64,000 bases of DNA from Canna indica (Eukaryota > Streptophyta > Magnoliopsida > Zingiberales > Cannaceae), in assembly GCA_034359265.1 (NCBI GenBank), contig CP136896.1:33358001-33422000 (forward strand), read 5' to 3'. Each line of letters opens with the position of its first letter. Positions within the stretch are counted from its first letter, which is position 1. This document shows, piece by piece, positions 11,691-23,485 of this stretch. The notes beneath the pieces are model-generated. The model made no database searches. It was not told the DNA's origin and worked only from the letters and a program-made list of their open reading frames with translations. A program made the position numbers and the translations under genes.

Positions 11691-13020
11691 TATTGTGTAC
11701 CTAAATCAATCCTCAAATCATGAAATCACATATAAGATAATTTGATAATTCACACACGAAATCTTAAAAAAAAAATTTGAAATCACACATCATTGAAATC
11801 CACACACATAAGAAACCATTGTATACAAGTAATTTCGAAATACATTGTGCTAGTCAAATATTTACATTGTTTCAAAGTTTCAAAGTTTCGAAAATACATA
11901 AGATAATTTTTTCCAAGAAGCTGATTCTTGCACTTCATCCTTTTTACCTGCATGTAAAAATAGAAGAAACAATGAGGCAATGAAATGAGGAATACCAAGT
12001 TTGTAACTAAATTATCTAATGCTCAACTATGCTTCCAGCAATATTTAACTATAAATACTCAACTATGTAATCAAAACAAGTATACTAATTGCAACAGTAA
12101 AAAATTGGAAAGAATATGGGAAGAAGTCACGCAAATATCGTGTGGTACATGAATTGTATCTAGTTCATTCTCCATCAATCCATGTCTCATGTTTGCATTT
12201 GGTGGCTTGACTCATTAAGTTCATAACTTAGAAGTTTGTCCTAAATATCTTTGCAGTTCAAATCGATCTATTGTCATTATGCAATTCAACTAAAAAATCG
12301 ATTTCATCTTATGGAATTATTTATGAATATATTAATCTTCAAATTTATTCTATATCATCAAGTTGAATCTTTCACTCATGTATTAATATCTATAGAAAAA
12401 AACTTTTATCCATGAGTAAATTTTAATCTACATAATATAGTTATTAGTAAAGTATACCTAATAGATTTTGGCATTCGTGAGCTCAGAAATAAAACCAAGC
12501 AGTGCAAGACAAAAATATTAGTTTACATAATTAAGAAAACCCCTCATTTGTAAGGGAAATATAGTTATAAAAATCGTGAGCTCATCACATAACACTTGCC
12601 AACAAATTAATGAACTCTTTAATTATATTCTTTCTCCGAAGATGTACATCAATTGCAGAATAAGAAAATTACACCTAACAAATGAACATTGATATGTCAA
12701 GGTTGTAGCTATGTAGCAGTATTGGAAATGAAATTAAAACCTAGAAATGAAAGAGAAATTGAGCAGACTTGCATGCGCACTTGCATGCATTCCTAGGTTT
12801 GAACAAAGAATATGGAAAAGAATGCATCCTCTACCCATCACTGCTACACATTATAATAATATTTTCCTTCCCAAGATAAATAAAGCATGATCTATCAAGT
12901 CTTCTATATATCACCATAATATATGCCCCTCTTTCCTTCCGGTTTCCCCTCGTAATTATACTTGGTAAAAATTAAGAATGATTAATTAAGAATGCAGTTT
13001 AATTTACTAAATGCTGATTG

Positions 13021-13258
13021 CTGAATGTTCAGCATGTTGAGAATGAATTCTCAGCATGCTATGTTCAGCATGCGGAATTCAGCATGCTGAGAATTCAGCA
13101 TGCTGAGAATTCAGCATGCTGAGAATTCAGCAATTCTCATCTAAGAATTCAGCATGCTGAATTCGGCATGCAGAGAATTCAGCATTCTCAGCATGCAGAG
13201 AATTCAGCAATTCTCAGCTGAGAATTCAGCAATTCTCAGCTAAGAATTCAGCATGCTA
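13021..13258. repeat. 16-bp palindromic repeat cluster (GAATTCAGCATGCTGA)
   Basis: Perfect and degenerate copies of GAATTCAGCATGCTGA are strung together. The unit itself contains two palindromes, GAATTC and CAGCATGCTG, so the whole cluster can fold in many ways. It lies inside the CACTA element and looks like neither its subterminal repeat nor coding sequence. Confidence 0.9.
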
Positions 13259-13458
13259 TCATCACCAAAGCTGACCATGAGCATAGAGAAGTCTATCATC
13301 ACCAAAATCCATTTTCCTACTGAAATGTGGGCTTAATTAGTTAAAGAAGGTAACAAAGGTAACATGATCACATGTTAATATGAACTTCTATAACTACATT
13401 AAATGAAAGGATGCATGTCACTTATTACCAGAGATAATTAAATATGACATTTAAGTAC

Positions 13459-13504
13459 CTTTTGTAAGAATATCAACTTCTCCAGTGTCCTGCCGTTCAT
13501 GGAC
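13459..13504 (-). pseudogene. Possible small captured exon, source unknown
   Basis: On the minus strand a 46-base stretch is bounded by TATAG before it and a GTACTT donor after it, and reads VHERQDTGEVDILTK in one frame. The splice-like boundaries and amino-acid composition suggest an exon, but no family is recognised and the stretch is too short to be sure. It is listed because two better exon fragments lie in the same element. Confidence 0.25.
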
Positions 13505-14357
13505 CTATACAGACATAAAACAAAAAAAATTAGAACATAATAGCTTAAGAGAATAGAGGCCAGAAGCTAAATAATTGAAAAGCTGAAGCGCATGACTACC
13601 ACAGAAACACAGATAGAAGTTGCAGCAGTATGACAGCTTTCTTCACTAAAGTATTTTTTTCCCTCAAATACTTGACAAATAAGCATGACAATTACCAAAG
13701 TAGATTACTAAAAAACTAGTTCACCACTTAGATTAAACTGGTGTCCTAACAAATAATCAAAACCTTGTCTCCATTTGCAATCCATATCTATATCACAGTG
13801 GGGTTGAGTGAGTAGATGTGTCATGCTGGCATGCCATGTATTTCATAAAGAAAATATTATTTTAGTATATAAAATTGCCACATGACATATAGGAGGTGGT
13901 ACATGTAATTTTCAAACTCAGAGGGGTAGTGTAATTTACCCCTTCAATAATTCAATTGTCAAAATACCATCTAAGAATCCTAGAAGACTTCAGTTTCAAA
14001 CTTTTTCATTTCGTCTCCTATCCCACAAGTGTTGCCAATGTCACATGATACTGTGTATGAGCTCACGAAGCTGCCATCAACTAGAAACAGATGCTACTTC
14101 CCTTTCTCATCATCCCAGCTATATATCTTCCTTAGCTAGTATAAGAAATGGGTAATCTTACTAGAGCTTCTTCAATATAAGATCAGATATTGGCTGACTT
14201 TCATGGCACCCTGACTCCACAATTAGCTATACAAAACTATATATATATATATATTGTTACCTACTTCAATTAATTACTGTACTCAATAACAATATTAACA
14301 ACTTCCAATTAATTAAAGAAAAATCTAATAATCGCTAAGTATTTAATATTTAATTAC

Positions 14358-14516
14358 TTGTCGAACTAAATCTTCCAAGGTGGTGAGCTTGTCCATGGCA
14401 ATGGCCATCTGCGCCATGTAGTTGGGCATGTTGAGCGCCTCCTCCGTCTCCTGTGCTGACTGCTGCAACCCGCACACTGCCACTATCTGCCCTTCCGTCA
14501 ATGGCTCAAGATGCAC
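14358..14516 (-). pseudogene. Captured exon of a TGA-type bZIP factor (DOG1 domain)
   Basis: On the minus strand 159 bases (53 codons, no stop) lie between an AG acceptor and a GT donor. The translation contains LEPLTEGQIVAVCGLQQSAQ and YMAQMAIAMDKLTTLEDLVR, clear matches to the DOG1 region of TGA-class bZIP factors ('EPLTEQQ...GICNLQQS', 'MAQMA.AM.KL.TLE.FVRQ'). The donor falls right after VRQ, where I recall TGA genes having an intron. The two blocks are fused with about 20-30 residues between them missing, so this is a shortened copy. No bZIP domain is nearby. It is a gene fragment carried by the CACTA element, not a working gene. Confidence 0.75.
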
Positions 14517-16502
14517 CTTAAATTAATTAATTCATATATAAATATATAGAGAATAATTCCTCTTAATCAAGGAATTGTAATTATCTCTACTACCTTCTGC
14601 TTCCAAGAGGCAAACATGGCAGCAAAATGACATATTTTTCACAAAGATCAAAGAAGTAGACTAAGGAAGAAGGAGCTCTAAAGAAGAATTCTTTGAGCAC
14701 CGGAGTTTCAAGGGTAATCATGAGGTTTGTTACATGTAAGTAAACTAGCAAAATATATATGCAGCACAGCTAAAGATATATCTTGCATACAATTCTTATA
14801 ACATGCAAGGTGCTGAACTTGAAAATTAAACTAGCTTGTGTTACATACATGTAGTGATCAACTAAGTATTTTTTTCATTAGTAAGTAAAATTCAACTTTA
14901 TAGATCTACTTTTCATTTTCTGTTTTTATAATTTTGATGTGAACTATATAAGATGTTCTAAACAAGTTATTTTTATAGATATGCTAAAGGATTATGAGGA
15001 AAAAACAAGCAAGCTACACTGGATATAAGGAAATATGGAGTTCAATAAAAGAAATAGTGCATTATTCAAAAACCAAAAAATACTTTGCATAATTCAAAGT
15101 ATAATAATTTAAATCATCAAGACCTTCAGCTGCATGTTTCCATTGCAAACCATCAAATGGCATGAAACAGAAAAGAATACCAAGTACATAAAACAAACTA
15201 GGAATTTGATCTAGATCTTGAAAGGAAATAATATTGAGAACAAACCTATTGGAAGCATACAGGCAGGAACACAAATTTAGAATTCTGTAAATTGTTAAAT
15301 TTATACATAGAAGGTTAAAAATGAGAACCTAAGAAAGCAATTCTGAAGTAAATAAGATATTAAAGTTGTTCCAAGCCAGACCAAGTCAGCTTTACCTAAA
15401 TTTTATTAATAAGTTCTTGTAGACGCTCAATTCGCAAACCAACTTGACAAGGATATATAATAATAATAATACATGTTACCAGGACTTGTAGAAAACATAG
15501 CATGAATGAAGAAAGTAGCTGACTATAGATGGAATCCAAGAAAAAATTAATTACCATATTCGATCTCATCCTTTTAAGAACGTTATGAATAATTAAGGAA
15601 CATAAGAAACAATGATGTAAATAAGGATCCAGTGTCACTTATAAGACCTCTAGTCCAACTTTGATTTGACTGAGTTATTGGGTCTACAAAGATATAATGA
15701 ACTTACAACATTAGTGAATAAAAATAAGTTTAGCATTGTTGACATAACAACATGACTAGTGAATGAAAATTATAGTTGTATCAGAATGCAGATACTTATA
15801 CACAAGTTTGCTGACACTAGTTATTATCGGATTCATTGCTAATAACATAGATCTCATTGCTAATAACATATTTAGTAGAGAATAAAAGCATTGAACTCTT
15901 GAGTAGCGCAAAAAATAAAATCATTGTATATTTTGCACTATAACTCTTTCCTTCTTGTTTTCTATATCTTTGATTCTGCATGTGCAAATAAAAGTGTTGT
16001 TAAGACCTTTTACAAAGAAAAAAGAAGTAATACATATATCTCATGTGCATTTGCAAGTAATACTAAGAAAAATGAGATGCTGGTGGATTACTAGGTCCAT
16101 TTTGAAGGAAGTATGAGATTTTGGTAAGTATTGTTCATTGCATTACATGGTGTTCTCAAATCTAGATTTACTCAAGGAATAACCATGATACATTAAAATC
16201 GACGGAAGTATGAGATTCTTGTTGGTCGATTTCAAAGGAAGTATGAGATTCCTGTTGATAAATATTGTTCATTGCATTACTCATAAATTTCAAATAAGCA
16301 ATGGCAGCTAATCTTAATAGTCCTGCACGCTAAAGTTGAAGCCTTTTGCAAATCAATACTCATGAAAACTTCAACAACCACATTATTATTGATACATTAA
16401 AATCAACAACAAATCTACTAATCGACTCCCAAAAATCACAAGTTTGGAACATCAAAAAGTAGTCAGAAGAGAGTGGGGAGCAAAAAGAGGAAGAGAGTGA
16501 CA

Positions 16503-16661
16503 GTATACACGGTACCAGTAGGGATCACGCCGATGACTCCTTCCTTGATAAGCTTGATGACGGGCTCAAGCATCCAAGTCTCAGAACCCATAAGCCTCCA
16601 TCTCCACGTATAGCATTGATTCCCATTTCTTTCAAATTCTGAGTATTTACGTCAAGATTCT
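16503..16661 (-). pseudogene. Possible captured fragment of a Sua5/YrdC-type gene
   Basis: One minus-strand frame reads ETWMLEPVIKLIKEGVIGVI then PTGTVYTV. This resembles the N-terminal strand-loop of Sua5/YciO/YrdC proteins (threonylcarbamoyl-AMP synthases), usually '..L.PVI..LKEGGVGVIPTDTVY'. The key Asp of PTDT is Gly here. An acceptor-like CTCAG precedes the block. Only ~30 residues match, so the source is tentative. It is a fragment inside the CACTA element and cannot make an enzyme. Confidence 0.45.
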
Positions 16662-16675
16662 ACACTAGAAGCAAA

Positions 16676-17011
16676 TCAAAGTTCATGAATGGATAAGAAG
16701 GACCAACCTTGAAGAAGCGAGGAGAGGATTACTTCAAGCGCTTGGGGTTCCTCTTCAGGAAGGCACAGCCGGGGAGCGGGAGCTGCCGCCGAAGAGATCG
16801 TGAGGGGGGGCGACGATGGCAAGGGGAGACTTACGCAGGAGCGACGAAGGAGAGGGATGGAGAAGCAGCCGCTGACGCGGCGGCAGTGACAGCCACAGGG
16901 GATGCTTGCCTTCTTGAGGGCTAGGGTGAGCCGCTTGCTCTCGAACTTGGGCATGGAAGCAAGGGTTTCGCGAGCGCACCGAAATGCCTGCTTCTGCAAC
17001 GCGGGAGGCAT
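16676..17011 (-). CDS. Unrecognised 111-residue open frame inside the CACTA element
   Basis: The minus-strand frame from ATG at 17011 starts MPPALQKQAFRCARETLASM, has a basic N-terminal half and a Ser/Pro/Arg-rich second half, and ends just before 16676. It is G+C-richer than the surrounding AT-rich sequence, as are the captured fragments nearby, and may be the first exon of another captured gene. No domain is recognised. Opposite-strand frames in the same GC-rich stretch are also open, so it may be spurious. Confidence 0.25.
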   Translation of the reverse strand: MPPALQKQAFRCARETLASMPKFESKRLTLALKKASIPCGCHCRRVSGCFSIPLLRRSCVSLPLPSSPPLTISSAAAPAPRLCLPEEEPQALEVILSSLLQGWSFLSIHEL

Positions 17012-17309
17012 GTCAGCAGCGCTGACCTTGACATTCGGTTCCTGCTGCTGCGGAGGATAAGTTTATCCTTAGTAGGATGTCGGCGGTGAAGGATGAGAGG
17101 AAGCTGAGGGAATGGGAGCAGACTGGCTTGGAGGAGGCTGATAAGAGTTGGAGAAGGGTTATGTTGTCGGCAAAGAAAAAAAAAGGGAAAAGGATGCTAG
17201 GGCTGGGAAGGATGAGTTTTTTTGGTCGGATGAAAAAAGGGGGGAAATATTTTGATGAGCTGAAAAAGAAGAGGGAAAGAAAAAATATAGATTTTTTTAA
17301 ATTGGTAGG

Positions 17310-17530
17310 CTGAATTACCAACGAATTCTGTATCCATCGATAATTTTGTTGGTAATAACAAAAAAAGGGAAGGAAATATTTTATCGGCTGAAAAAGAAGG
17401 GGGAAAGAAAAAATTTATAGATTTCATAAATTGGTAGGCTGAATTACCAACGGATTTTATATCCGTCGGTAATTTTGTCGGTAATACCAACAAAATTAAT
17501 TCGTCGGTAATAAATCCGTCGGTGATAGTC
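17310..17530. repeat. Right subterminal repeat array of the first CACTA element
   Basis: Copies of AATTACCAACGGATTTTATATCCGTCGGTAATTTTG-like units, inverted with respect to the left array at 11260-11690, run up to the terminus. Confidence 0.8.
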
Positions 17531-18179
17531 TGTTTTCTTGTAGTGTGTTGTTGATACTTGATAGTCTTGTTTGATAAGCATGAAATTTGAAAATTTTATC
17601 TCAAGATTAGTATTTTATTTTAATGATAATTAAGGATCAAATTTCTGTAAATTTTGAATTTACTTTCATGCTAGAAACTTAATGTTGCCAGAATTTCATG
17701 CCGAGACAATGAATCTGTGTTGTTTTTAAAACACTTGTTGTGGTATGTGTATTTCTCTGAACATAGTCGTGTAACCTATCGTTTCAACCATAAAACATAA
17801 TTTGGAAACATAGGATATACTCTGAAGACCATATTCGGGTTATATACATTAGTTTCGGGCACAACAGTAAGCTAAAACAAAATACTAAAATAAAATCCTA
17901 ATCTTGGTGATCTAAATTTTAATGGCATAATTAAAATTGGAAAAATGGTTAGCATAATCTGTTATGAATCAACAAACAAGGTTTATGCATGAAATAAAAT
18001 CAAACGAGTATATGACATTACGGGTCTAGGAGTTGGGGGTCGGGTATTGAAGTGTTGAGATGCTTCCCAATAAGGACACCCCTAAGACACCGCAGGAGAG
18101 ACTTGACTTAGGTCATGTTGCTCCATATCTTTATAAATGGCGGAGAGGCTTGTAGAGGAGCCGGATTGCGGGCTAGGCC

Positions 18180-18440
18180 TGGGAGGTTGGATGGCTAATT
18201 CCCAACTTGTGGAACAAGTTCGGATGGGAAAATCTCGATTGTTCCGATTTGACCTCGTGGAATAAGTATGGAGGGCCTACCCGATTATTCCTGTGATATC
18301 TTAAAGAGGCAAGTTCAGATGGGCGATTTCCAATTGTTCCTTCGCGTCTCGGGGAGCAAGTTTGGAGGGCCTTCCCGATTACTCCCGAGTTTCTTTATAT
18401 TAGGATAAGTTCAGAGGGCTTTCTCGATTATCCTAATATG
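18180..18440 (+). repeat. Hairpin array in the Tekay 5' LTR, copy 2
   Basis: Units equivalent to those at 5077-5423, with different stems: GGAACAA/TTGTTCC, GGAATAA/TTATTCC, GGGAGCAA/TTACTCCC (one mismatch), and ATATTAGGATAA (18397-18408) with TTATCCTAATAT (18428-18439). The last stem has both bases of a pair changed relative to copy 1. Confidence 0.8.
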
Positions 18441-19084
18441 TTTTGTTGCCTTAGGGCATGGTAGGCTTAGGCCTGTTGATCTTCACCGTTTGGGTGTTGG
18501 TTGCCTTCGGGCAGGTGGTGGCCAGATGGCCTATTAGCTGGTCACTCCCTTGTAATATTTTCCTGCTTGAGTCAAGAGTTTTTCTTTATGCATCATGTCT
18601 ATGTTTGGTTTTCTCGTCGAAGTTGGTAGAACCACTCACTGAGTTCTTTTGAACTCACTCGTTGTCGTTGTTTTGTTTTGCAGAGCCTAACCGGTGAGAT
18701 GGGCTAGAGCACTTGGTGCGGCTGGAGGGCAGAGGAGCTACATTGATCTCATAGCAGTCCTAGTTAGGGATCGTAGTCCAGATTTGGTAGTTAGTCGTGC
18801 ACTTATGTTTTAGTGTTTTGGAGTTGTAGTCCCTTGGCGATATTTATGTCATTATTTCACATTCTATTGTAATTAATCAATTGAACTGGATTCGTTATTT
18901 CCGCACTTTATATTTTTGCTAAACTTACTTATAATGGATTCTGGTTTGGTTTTTCATTTGAAATAAAACTTGTTTATTTCTTTTCGCTATGTTTTATTGT
19001 TGAGTTGTCATGTGCATGGTTAGGCTGCGGGGTATAGGCACGTATACCTTGGCCGGTCATGTGACCCTGAGTTGGGGCGTGACA

Positions 19085-19751
19085 ATGTGGTATTAGAGCA
19101 TGTGGTTCGGTCTGACTACGACCTAGAGTTATCACCGTATAGGGCATTGCTAGCGTGTCAGTATATGGTAGGGGTATGTTATGAGATCAATGGGCTAAAC
19201 CTGTACCTCAGCGTGACTTATGGTTATGTTACTTAACGACTTAAGGTGAATTAAATTGTTTGATTATGATTTTTTTTTTCTGGTGATTCCAAATTTATGG
19301 AGGCCTTTGATACAGCCAGGAGCGATAGTGACAATAACTCTACAGAGCGCTGAGGCCAGGGCCAGGATCATGGGAGACCACCGCAGGCCCGGGAGGAGGG
19401 ACTGGGACAGTCCCAGGGTAACATAGCTTGAGGCCGTGAATAACCCTACGCTAGAGAGTGCACCATTTTTGGGAGCTACCTTTGTATGAGTGTCTGGATT
19501 AGAGATCCTTGCAATGTTTTCTTAGTATCTTGAATGATTCATTGGTTCTCGTCATATAGTTTAAATATCGTTGGTGCAGTTTGATTAGGGCGGCCCTAGG
19601 GATCCTAGGGGGGCGATCGATACAGTTCTGCAGAAGGGATCTGTAGGGGTTGGCTGATGGTAAATTTTGTTTATAGCCGAAATTTTGGATTGATTGGAGG
19701 ATCTCTTCGCTAGATTTTAGGAAATATAAATTGTGTGTGTAGAGCGACCTT
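19085..19751 (+). pseudogene. Primer-binding site and wrecked gag start of the Tekay element
   Basis: TGGTATTAGAGC at 19088-19099 is the primer-binding site with one change from the usual TGGTATCAGAGC. An ATG at 19298 begins a gag frame like that at 6242 but stops within about 20 codons. From about 19440 to 19740 the sequence does not resemble gag; the capsid domain has been replaced or deleted. Confidence 0.6.
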
Positions 19752-20398
19752 ATGCTTAAGAGCCATGATTATGTGCGACCAGAGTTGAGCAGGACCCAGA
19801 GCGGTTTCGCTCTAAGGCATGTTTTGGGTGCGGACAGGTTGGGCACTTCAGGAACGATTATCTTGGTAAGGGCAGTCAGTAGCCTGATCAGACCAGAGGA
19901 AAGGCACCGATGTCAGTGGGTTCCGTGGCTCAAAGGGGTCAGACTCAAGGTGGAGACCAGCGAGCTGGTGGTTCAGAGAGACCCACTGCACGGGTGTTTG
20001 CTATGAACCAAGAGGGTGCCGAGGCATCCAGGGTAGTAGAGTCAGGCAACCTTATTGTGGGTTATGCAGTTGCTTATGTCTTGTTTGATCTGGGTGGTAC
20101 GCACTCTTTTGTATCTACTATGTTTGCTGCTAAGTTGGCAAGGGAACAGTCTGTGCTTGATTTGCTTCTTGTGGTGTCTACGCCTATGAGCATTTCTGTG
20201 ATGGTAGAAACAGTCTTTCGGGGCTGCGAGGTTATCATTTGTGGGCATGTGTTGATTGCCGAATTGACACTCTTGCCGATATTAGAGCTTGATGTAATTT
20301 TGGGCATGGACTGGTTGGCGGACAATTTCACCTCAGTGGATTGCAGGGCTAAGACTGTGACCTTAAGTAAGCCCGGATTGCCCCAGTTTACCTTCTAG
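19752..20398 (+). pseudogene. Tekay gag zinc knuckle and aspartic protease, broken
   Basis: Around 19818-19865 the frame reads CFGCGQVGHFRNDY, a retroviral-type CCHC zinc knuckle with the last Cys lost. The open frame 19910-20398 carries the protease: VLFDLGGTHSFVS corresponds to the 'LFDSGATHSFIS' active site, with Ser replaced by Leu, and ILGMDWLA is the conserved second block of retropepsin. The zinc knuckle and protease lie in different frames. In a working element this segment would bind RNA and cut the polyprotein. Here the active-site change and frameshifts make it inactive. Confidence 0.85.
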
Positions 20399-20519
20399 GG
20401 TGAGGGAATGGGAGATTCGTTGATGGCGATTTCAGCTCTCAAGGCTCGTAAGCTACTTTTGGGTGGATGCCAGTCATTTTTGTCCTTTATATCAATGGCG
20501 GGGGAGACGGAGGTGCGGC

Positions 20520-21960
20520 TAGGGACATCGTGGGGACGCCCGTGGTGTGCAAGTTCCCTGATGTGTTTCCGGATGAGCTGCCAGGGTTGCCTCCAGAGAG
20601 GGAGATCGAATTTTGTATTAATTTGTAGCCAGGGATTAAGCCGATATCCATTCCAACGTATCAGATGGCACCAACTGAGTTGAGAGAGTTTAAGTCCCAA
20701 TTGCCGGAGCTGCTTGAGTTGGGCTTCATTCGCCCAAGTGTTTCACCTTGGGGTGCTCCAGTGCTCTCTGTGAAAAAGAAAGATGGGTCCATGTGGATGT
20801 GCATTGATTACCGACAGCTTAACAAGGTAACGATGAAGAATCGGTACCCGCTACCCAGGATTGATGATTTATTTGATCAGCTTAAGGGAATTCAGTGGTT
20901 TTCTAAGATTGACCTGCGGTCAGGGTACCATCAGTTGAGGATCCGGGATAGTGATATCCCTAAGGCTGCTTTTAGGTCGAGGTATGGGCACTTTGAGTTC
21001 CTAGTGATGTCCTTCGGGCTGACTAATGCACCTACAAAATTTATAGACCTGATGAACCGAGTGTTCAGGGAATACTTGGATAAATTTTTGATAGTGCTCA
21101 TTGATGATATCTTTATATATTCCAGGAGTAGAGAGGAGCATGCTGAGCACTTTTAGATGGTTTTAGAGACTCTTCGGGAGCACCGCTTGTATGCCAAATT
21201 CTCCAAGTGCGAGTTCTGGCTGGAGATTGTGGGGTTCCTTGACCATGTGATGTCCAGGGAAGGGGTAAAGGTGGACCCCACGAAGATAGAAGCAGTTCAA
21301 AATTGGAAGAGGCCTACTAATGTCACTGAGATCCGTAGTTTCCTGTGGTTGGCAGGCTATTACAAAAAAATTTATGGAGAATTTTTCTAGGATTGCAGCG
21401 CCGTTGACCCACTTGACTCAGAAGAATATCAAGTTCGAATGGGACAGTAAGTGCGATGAGAGTTTTCTGAAGCTCAACGACCGCTTGACGTCGGCACCAG
21501 TTCTAGCAGTACCCTCGGGCTCAGGAGAATTCGTTGTTTACTGTGATGCTTCCAGGGTCGGCTTGGGTTGTGTGTTGATTCAGAATGGCAGGGTAATAGC
21601 TTATGCCTCTAGGCAGTTGAAGGTTCACGAGAAGAATTACCCGACCCATGATCTTGAGCTGGCAATAGTGGTGTTCGCATTGAAGCTTTGACATCACTAC
21701 CTTTATGGCGAGGCTTGTGAGATATACACTGATCATAAGATCCTCCAGTATTTTCTCACCCAGAAGATGTTGAACCTGAGGCAGAGAAGATGGCTTGAGC
21801 TTTTGAAGGACTATGACTGCATTATCATGTACCATCCAGGGAAGGCTAATGTGGTGGCTGATGCTTTAAGCAGGAAGTTTATGGGCAGTCTGGTACATTT
21901 GGCAGTCAGGAGGAGGCTGTTGGCTCAGGACTTGGCCATGTGTTTGGATAGGGGGTAGTC
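20520..21960 (+). pseudogene. Tekay reverse transcriptase and RNase H, broken
   Basis: RT motifs appear in order: [19 protein letters not shown] (20716 on), [42 protein letters not shown], and the catalytic block [10 protein letters not shown] (near 21100), which keeps the two Asp residues. The connection and RNase H domain follows in another frame (21320-21691): [40 protein letters not shown], then [11 protein letters not shown] and [20 protein letters not shown]. Stops after EEHAEHF (21154) and after FALKL (21689), plus a frameshift near 21360, break the polyprotein. It would copy element RNA into DNA in cytoplasmic particles if intact. Confidence 0.9.
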
Positions 21961-22905
21961 TTGTCAGTTTCAGCTTCTGGTGCGCTGGTGACTCACTTGA
22001 GGGTGCAGCCCACGTTGGTAGATATGTTGCGAGCAGTGCAGGAGGAGGATGCTTTCTGTGCTCTCACAAAGGATCTGGCCAGGAGAGGCGATGCTGATAA
22101 TGGGTTCGGTGTTGACTCGGAGGGTGTTCTGAGGTTTAAGAACCGGATAGTGGTGCCATATATGGCCGAGGTTCGCAAGCAGGTGCTAGAGATGGCTCAT
22201 CGGTCCACATATACTATGCATCTGGGAGCCACGAAGATGTAGCGTGACCTAAGGCAGAATTATTGGTGGAAAGGCATGAAAAGAGAGGTGGCCGAGTTCG
22301 TTTCTAAGTGCCTGGTGTGTCAGCAGGTCAAGGCTAAGCATTTGAAGCCGGCAAGGTTGCTCCAGAATCTAGAAGTACCAAAGTGGAAATGGGAGAACAT
22401 AACCATGGATTTTATGACGGGGTTGCCGAAGTCTGGAAAGGGCAACGATTCTATTTGGGGTAGTGGTGGATCGCCTAACCAAGACATCACATTTTATACC
22501 AGTCAGGATGACCTTTTCAGCCGAGCAGTATGCAAGGTTGTTTTTGGATCGGATCGTCGCTTATCATGGTATTTTTGTTATGATCATCTCAGATCGGGGT
22601 ACTCAGTTCACGACTCAATTTTGGCAATCTTTCCAGGAGGCATTGGGGACTCAGGTTCGGTTCAGTATTGCATTCCACCCTCAGATAGATGGTCAGTTAT
22701 AGTGGACTATTCAGATGCTGGAGGATATGCTGAGAGCATGTGTCCTACATTTGGAGGGCAGTTGGGAGAGGCACTTGCCCCTGATTGAGTTTGCCTATAA
22801 TAACAGCTATCACAAAAGCATCGGGATGGCCCCATTTGAGGCATTATATGGGGGTAGATGCAGGTCGCCTGTATGTTGATTTGAGGCAGGAGATTCCCTT
22901 ATGAT
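21961..22905 (+). pseudogene. Tekay integrase, broken
   Basis: The HHCC zinc domain shows MAHRSTYTMHLGATKM and CLVCQQVKAK. The catalytic core follows: ITMDFMTGLPKSG (first Asp), then after a frameshift VVDRLTKTSHFIPV, IISDRGTQFTTQFWQSF (second Asp) and HPQIDGQL followed directly by a stop where the catalytic Glu of 'DGQSERTIQ' is expected. A later frame restores [14 protein letters not shown] and [13 protein letters not shown] motifs. The loss of the Glu and two frame changes make it inactive. Confidence 0.9.
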
Positions 22906-22979
22906 GGCACCTGACCTGGTGGAGGAGGCAGTAGAAAAGGTGAAGCTAATCAGAGAGAGGCTGTTGGAAAGGCCAGGGA

Positions 22980-23436
22980 GGTAGAGTTTGCTGAGGGGGA
23001 CATGGTGTTCCTCAAGGTGTCCCCCATGAAAGGGGTGGTGAGATTTGGTAAGAAAGGGAAGCTATGGCCTCTAAGCCCTAGGTTGATTAAGCTGTTTCCT
23101 ATTCTCAGGCGAAGGGGAGCTATGGCCTATGAGTTGGCCTTACCTCCTAGTATGGACCGAGTGCATCCAGTGTTCCATGTGTCTATGCTGAAGAAGTACA
23201 TTCGGGATGAGTCTCATGTGAATGAGCCTAGCATAGTGGAGATGGATTCAGCAGTTTCCTATGAGGAGCGGCCAGTTGAGGTGCGAGATCGACAGATCAA
23301 AAAATTAAGGTCCAAGGAGATTCCATTGGTTAAGGTCAGGTGGGAGCACCATTCCAGACAGGAGGGCACCTGGGAAGTGGTGCAGAATATGAGGGAGCGT
23401 TATCCTTCATTATTTAATGATTTGGTGAGTCTTTAA
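22980..23436 (+). pseudogene. Tekay integrase C-terminus with chromodomain-like tail
   Basis: The open frame contains GDMVFLKVSPMKGVVRFGKK-like sequence (the GPY/F region), RVHPVFHVSMLKKYIRD, and a tail with VEVRDRQIKKLRSKEIPLVK and VRWEHHSRQEGTWEVVQNMR. This tail is the chromodomain-like module of plant chromoviruses of the Del/Tekay type, thought to steer integration to heterochromatin. This part of the polyprotein is the best preserved. The stop at 23434-23436 is probably the natural end, 49 bases before the 3' LTR. Confidence 0.85.
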
Positions 23437-23485
23437 TTTTCTTTTTCAGAAATTTGAGGATGAATGTTCGTTAAGGAGGGAGGAT

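Larger units (their letters stand above)
11248..17545. mobile_element. Non-autonomous CACTA element carrying host-gene fragments
   Basis: The ends are CACTACAAGAAAA (11248) and TTTTCTTGTAGTG (ending 17545), perfect inverted termini. The flanks are TGT on both sides (11245-11247 and 17546-17548), the 3-bp target duplication expected for CACTA. The empty site is visible in the 3' LTR of the same retrotransposon at about 24645-24660, which differs by one base. Both ends carry arrays of ACCGACGGAT-like subterminal repeats. No transposase motif is visible, so it would need a partner element. Inside are exon-like fragments at 14358-14516 and 16503-16661 and an unusual palindromic repeat at 13021-13258. 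Confidence 0.92.
10148..19084 (+). mobile_element. 5' LTR of the Tekay element, split by the CACTA insertion
   Basis: It starts TGTAATATCCAAGATATTTTAATTA and ends TTGGGGCGTGACA. A TATA-like GGATTATAAATTC near 10451 precedes a GCCGCC/CTCTTCCC-rich stretch and a consensus splice donor (AG/GTGAGT at 10803-10804/10805). The matching acceptor-like TTTTGCAG ends at 18683. The hairpin array is at about 18180-18440. Confidence 0.85.

Noticed and set aside
14358..14516. A functional TGA transcription factor gene
   Set aside because: Only one shortened exon is present, without the bZIP domain or neighbouring exons, inside a CACTA element.
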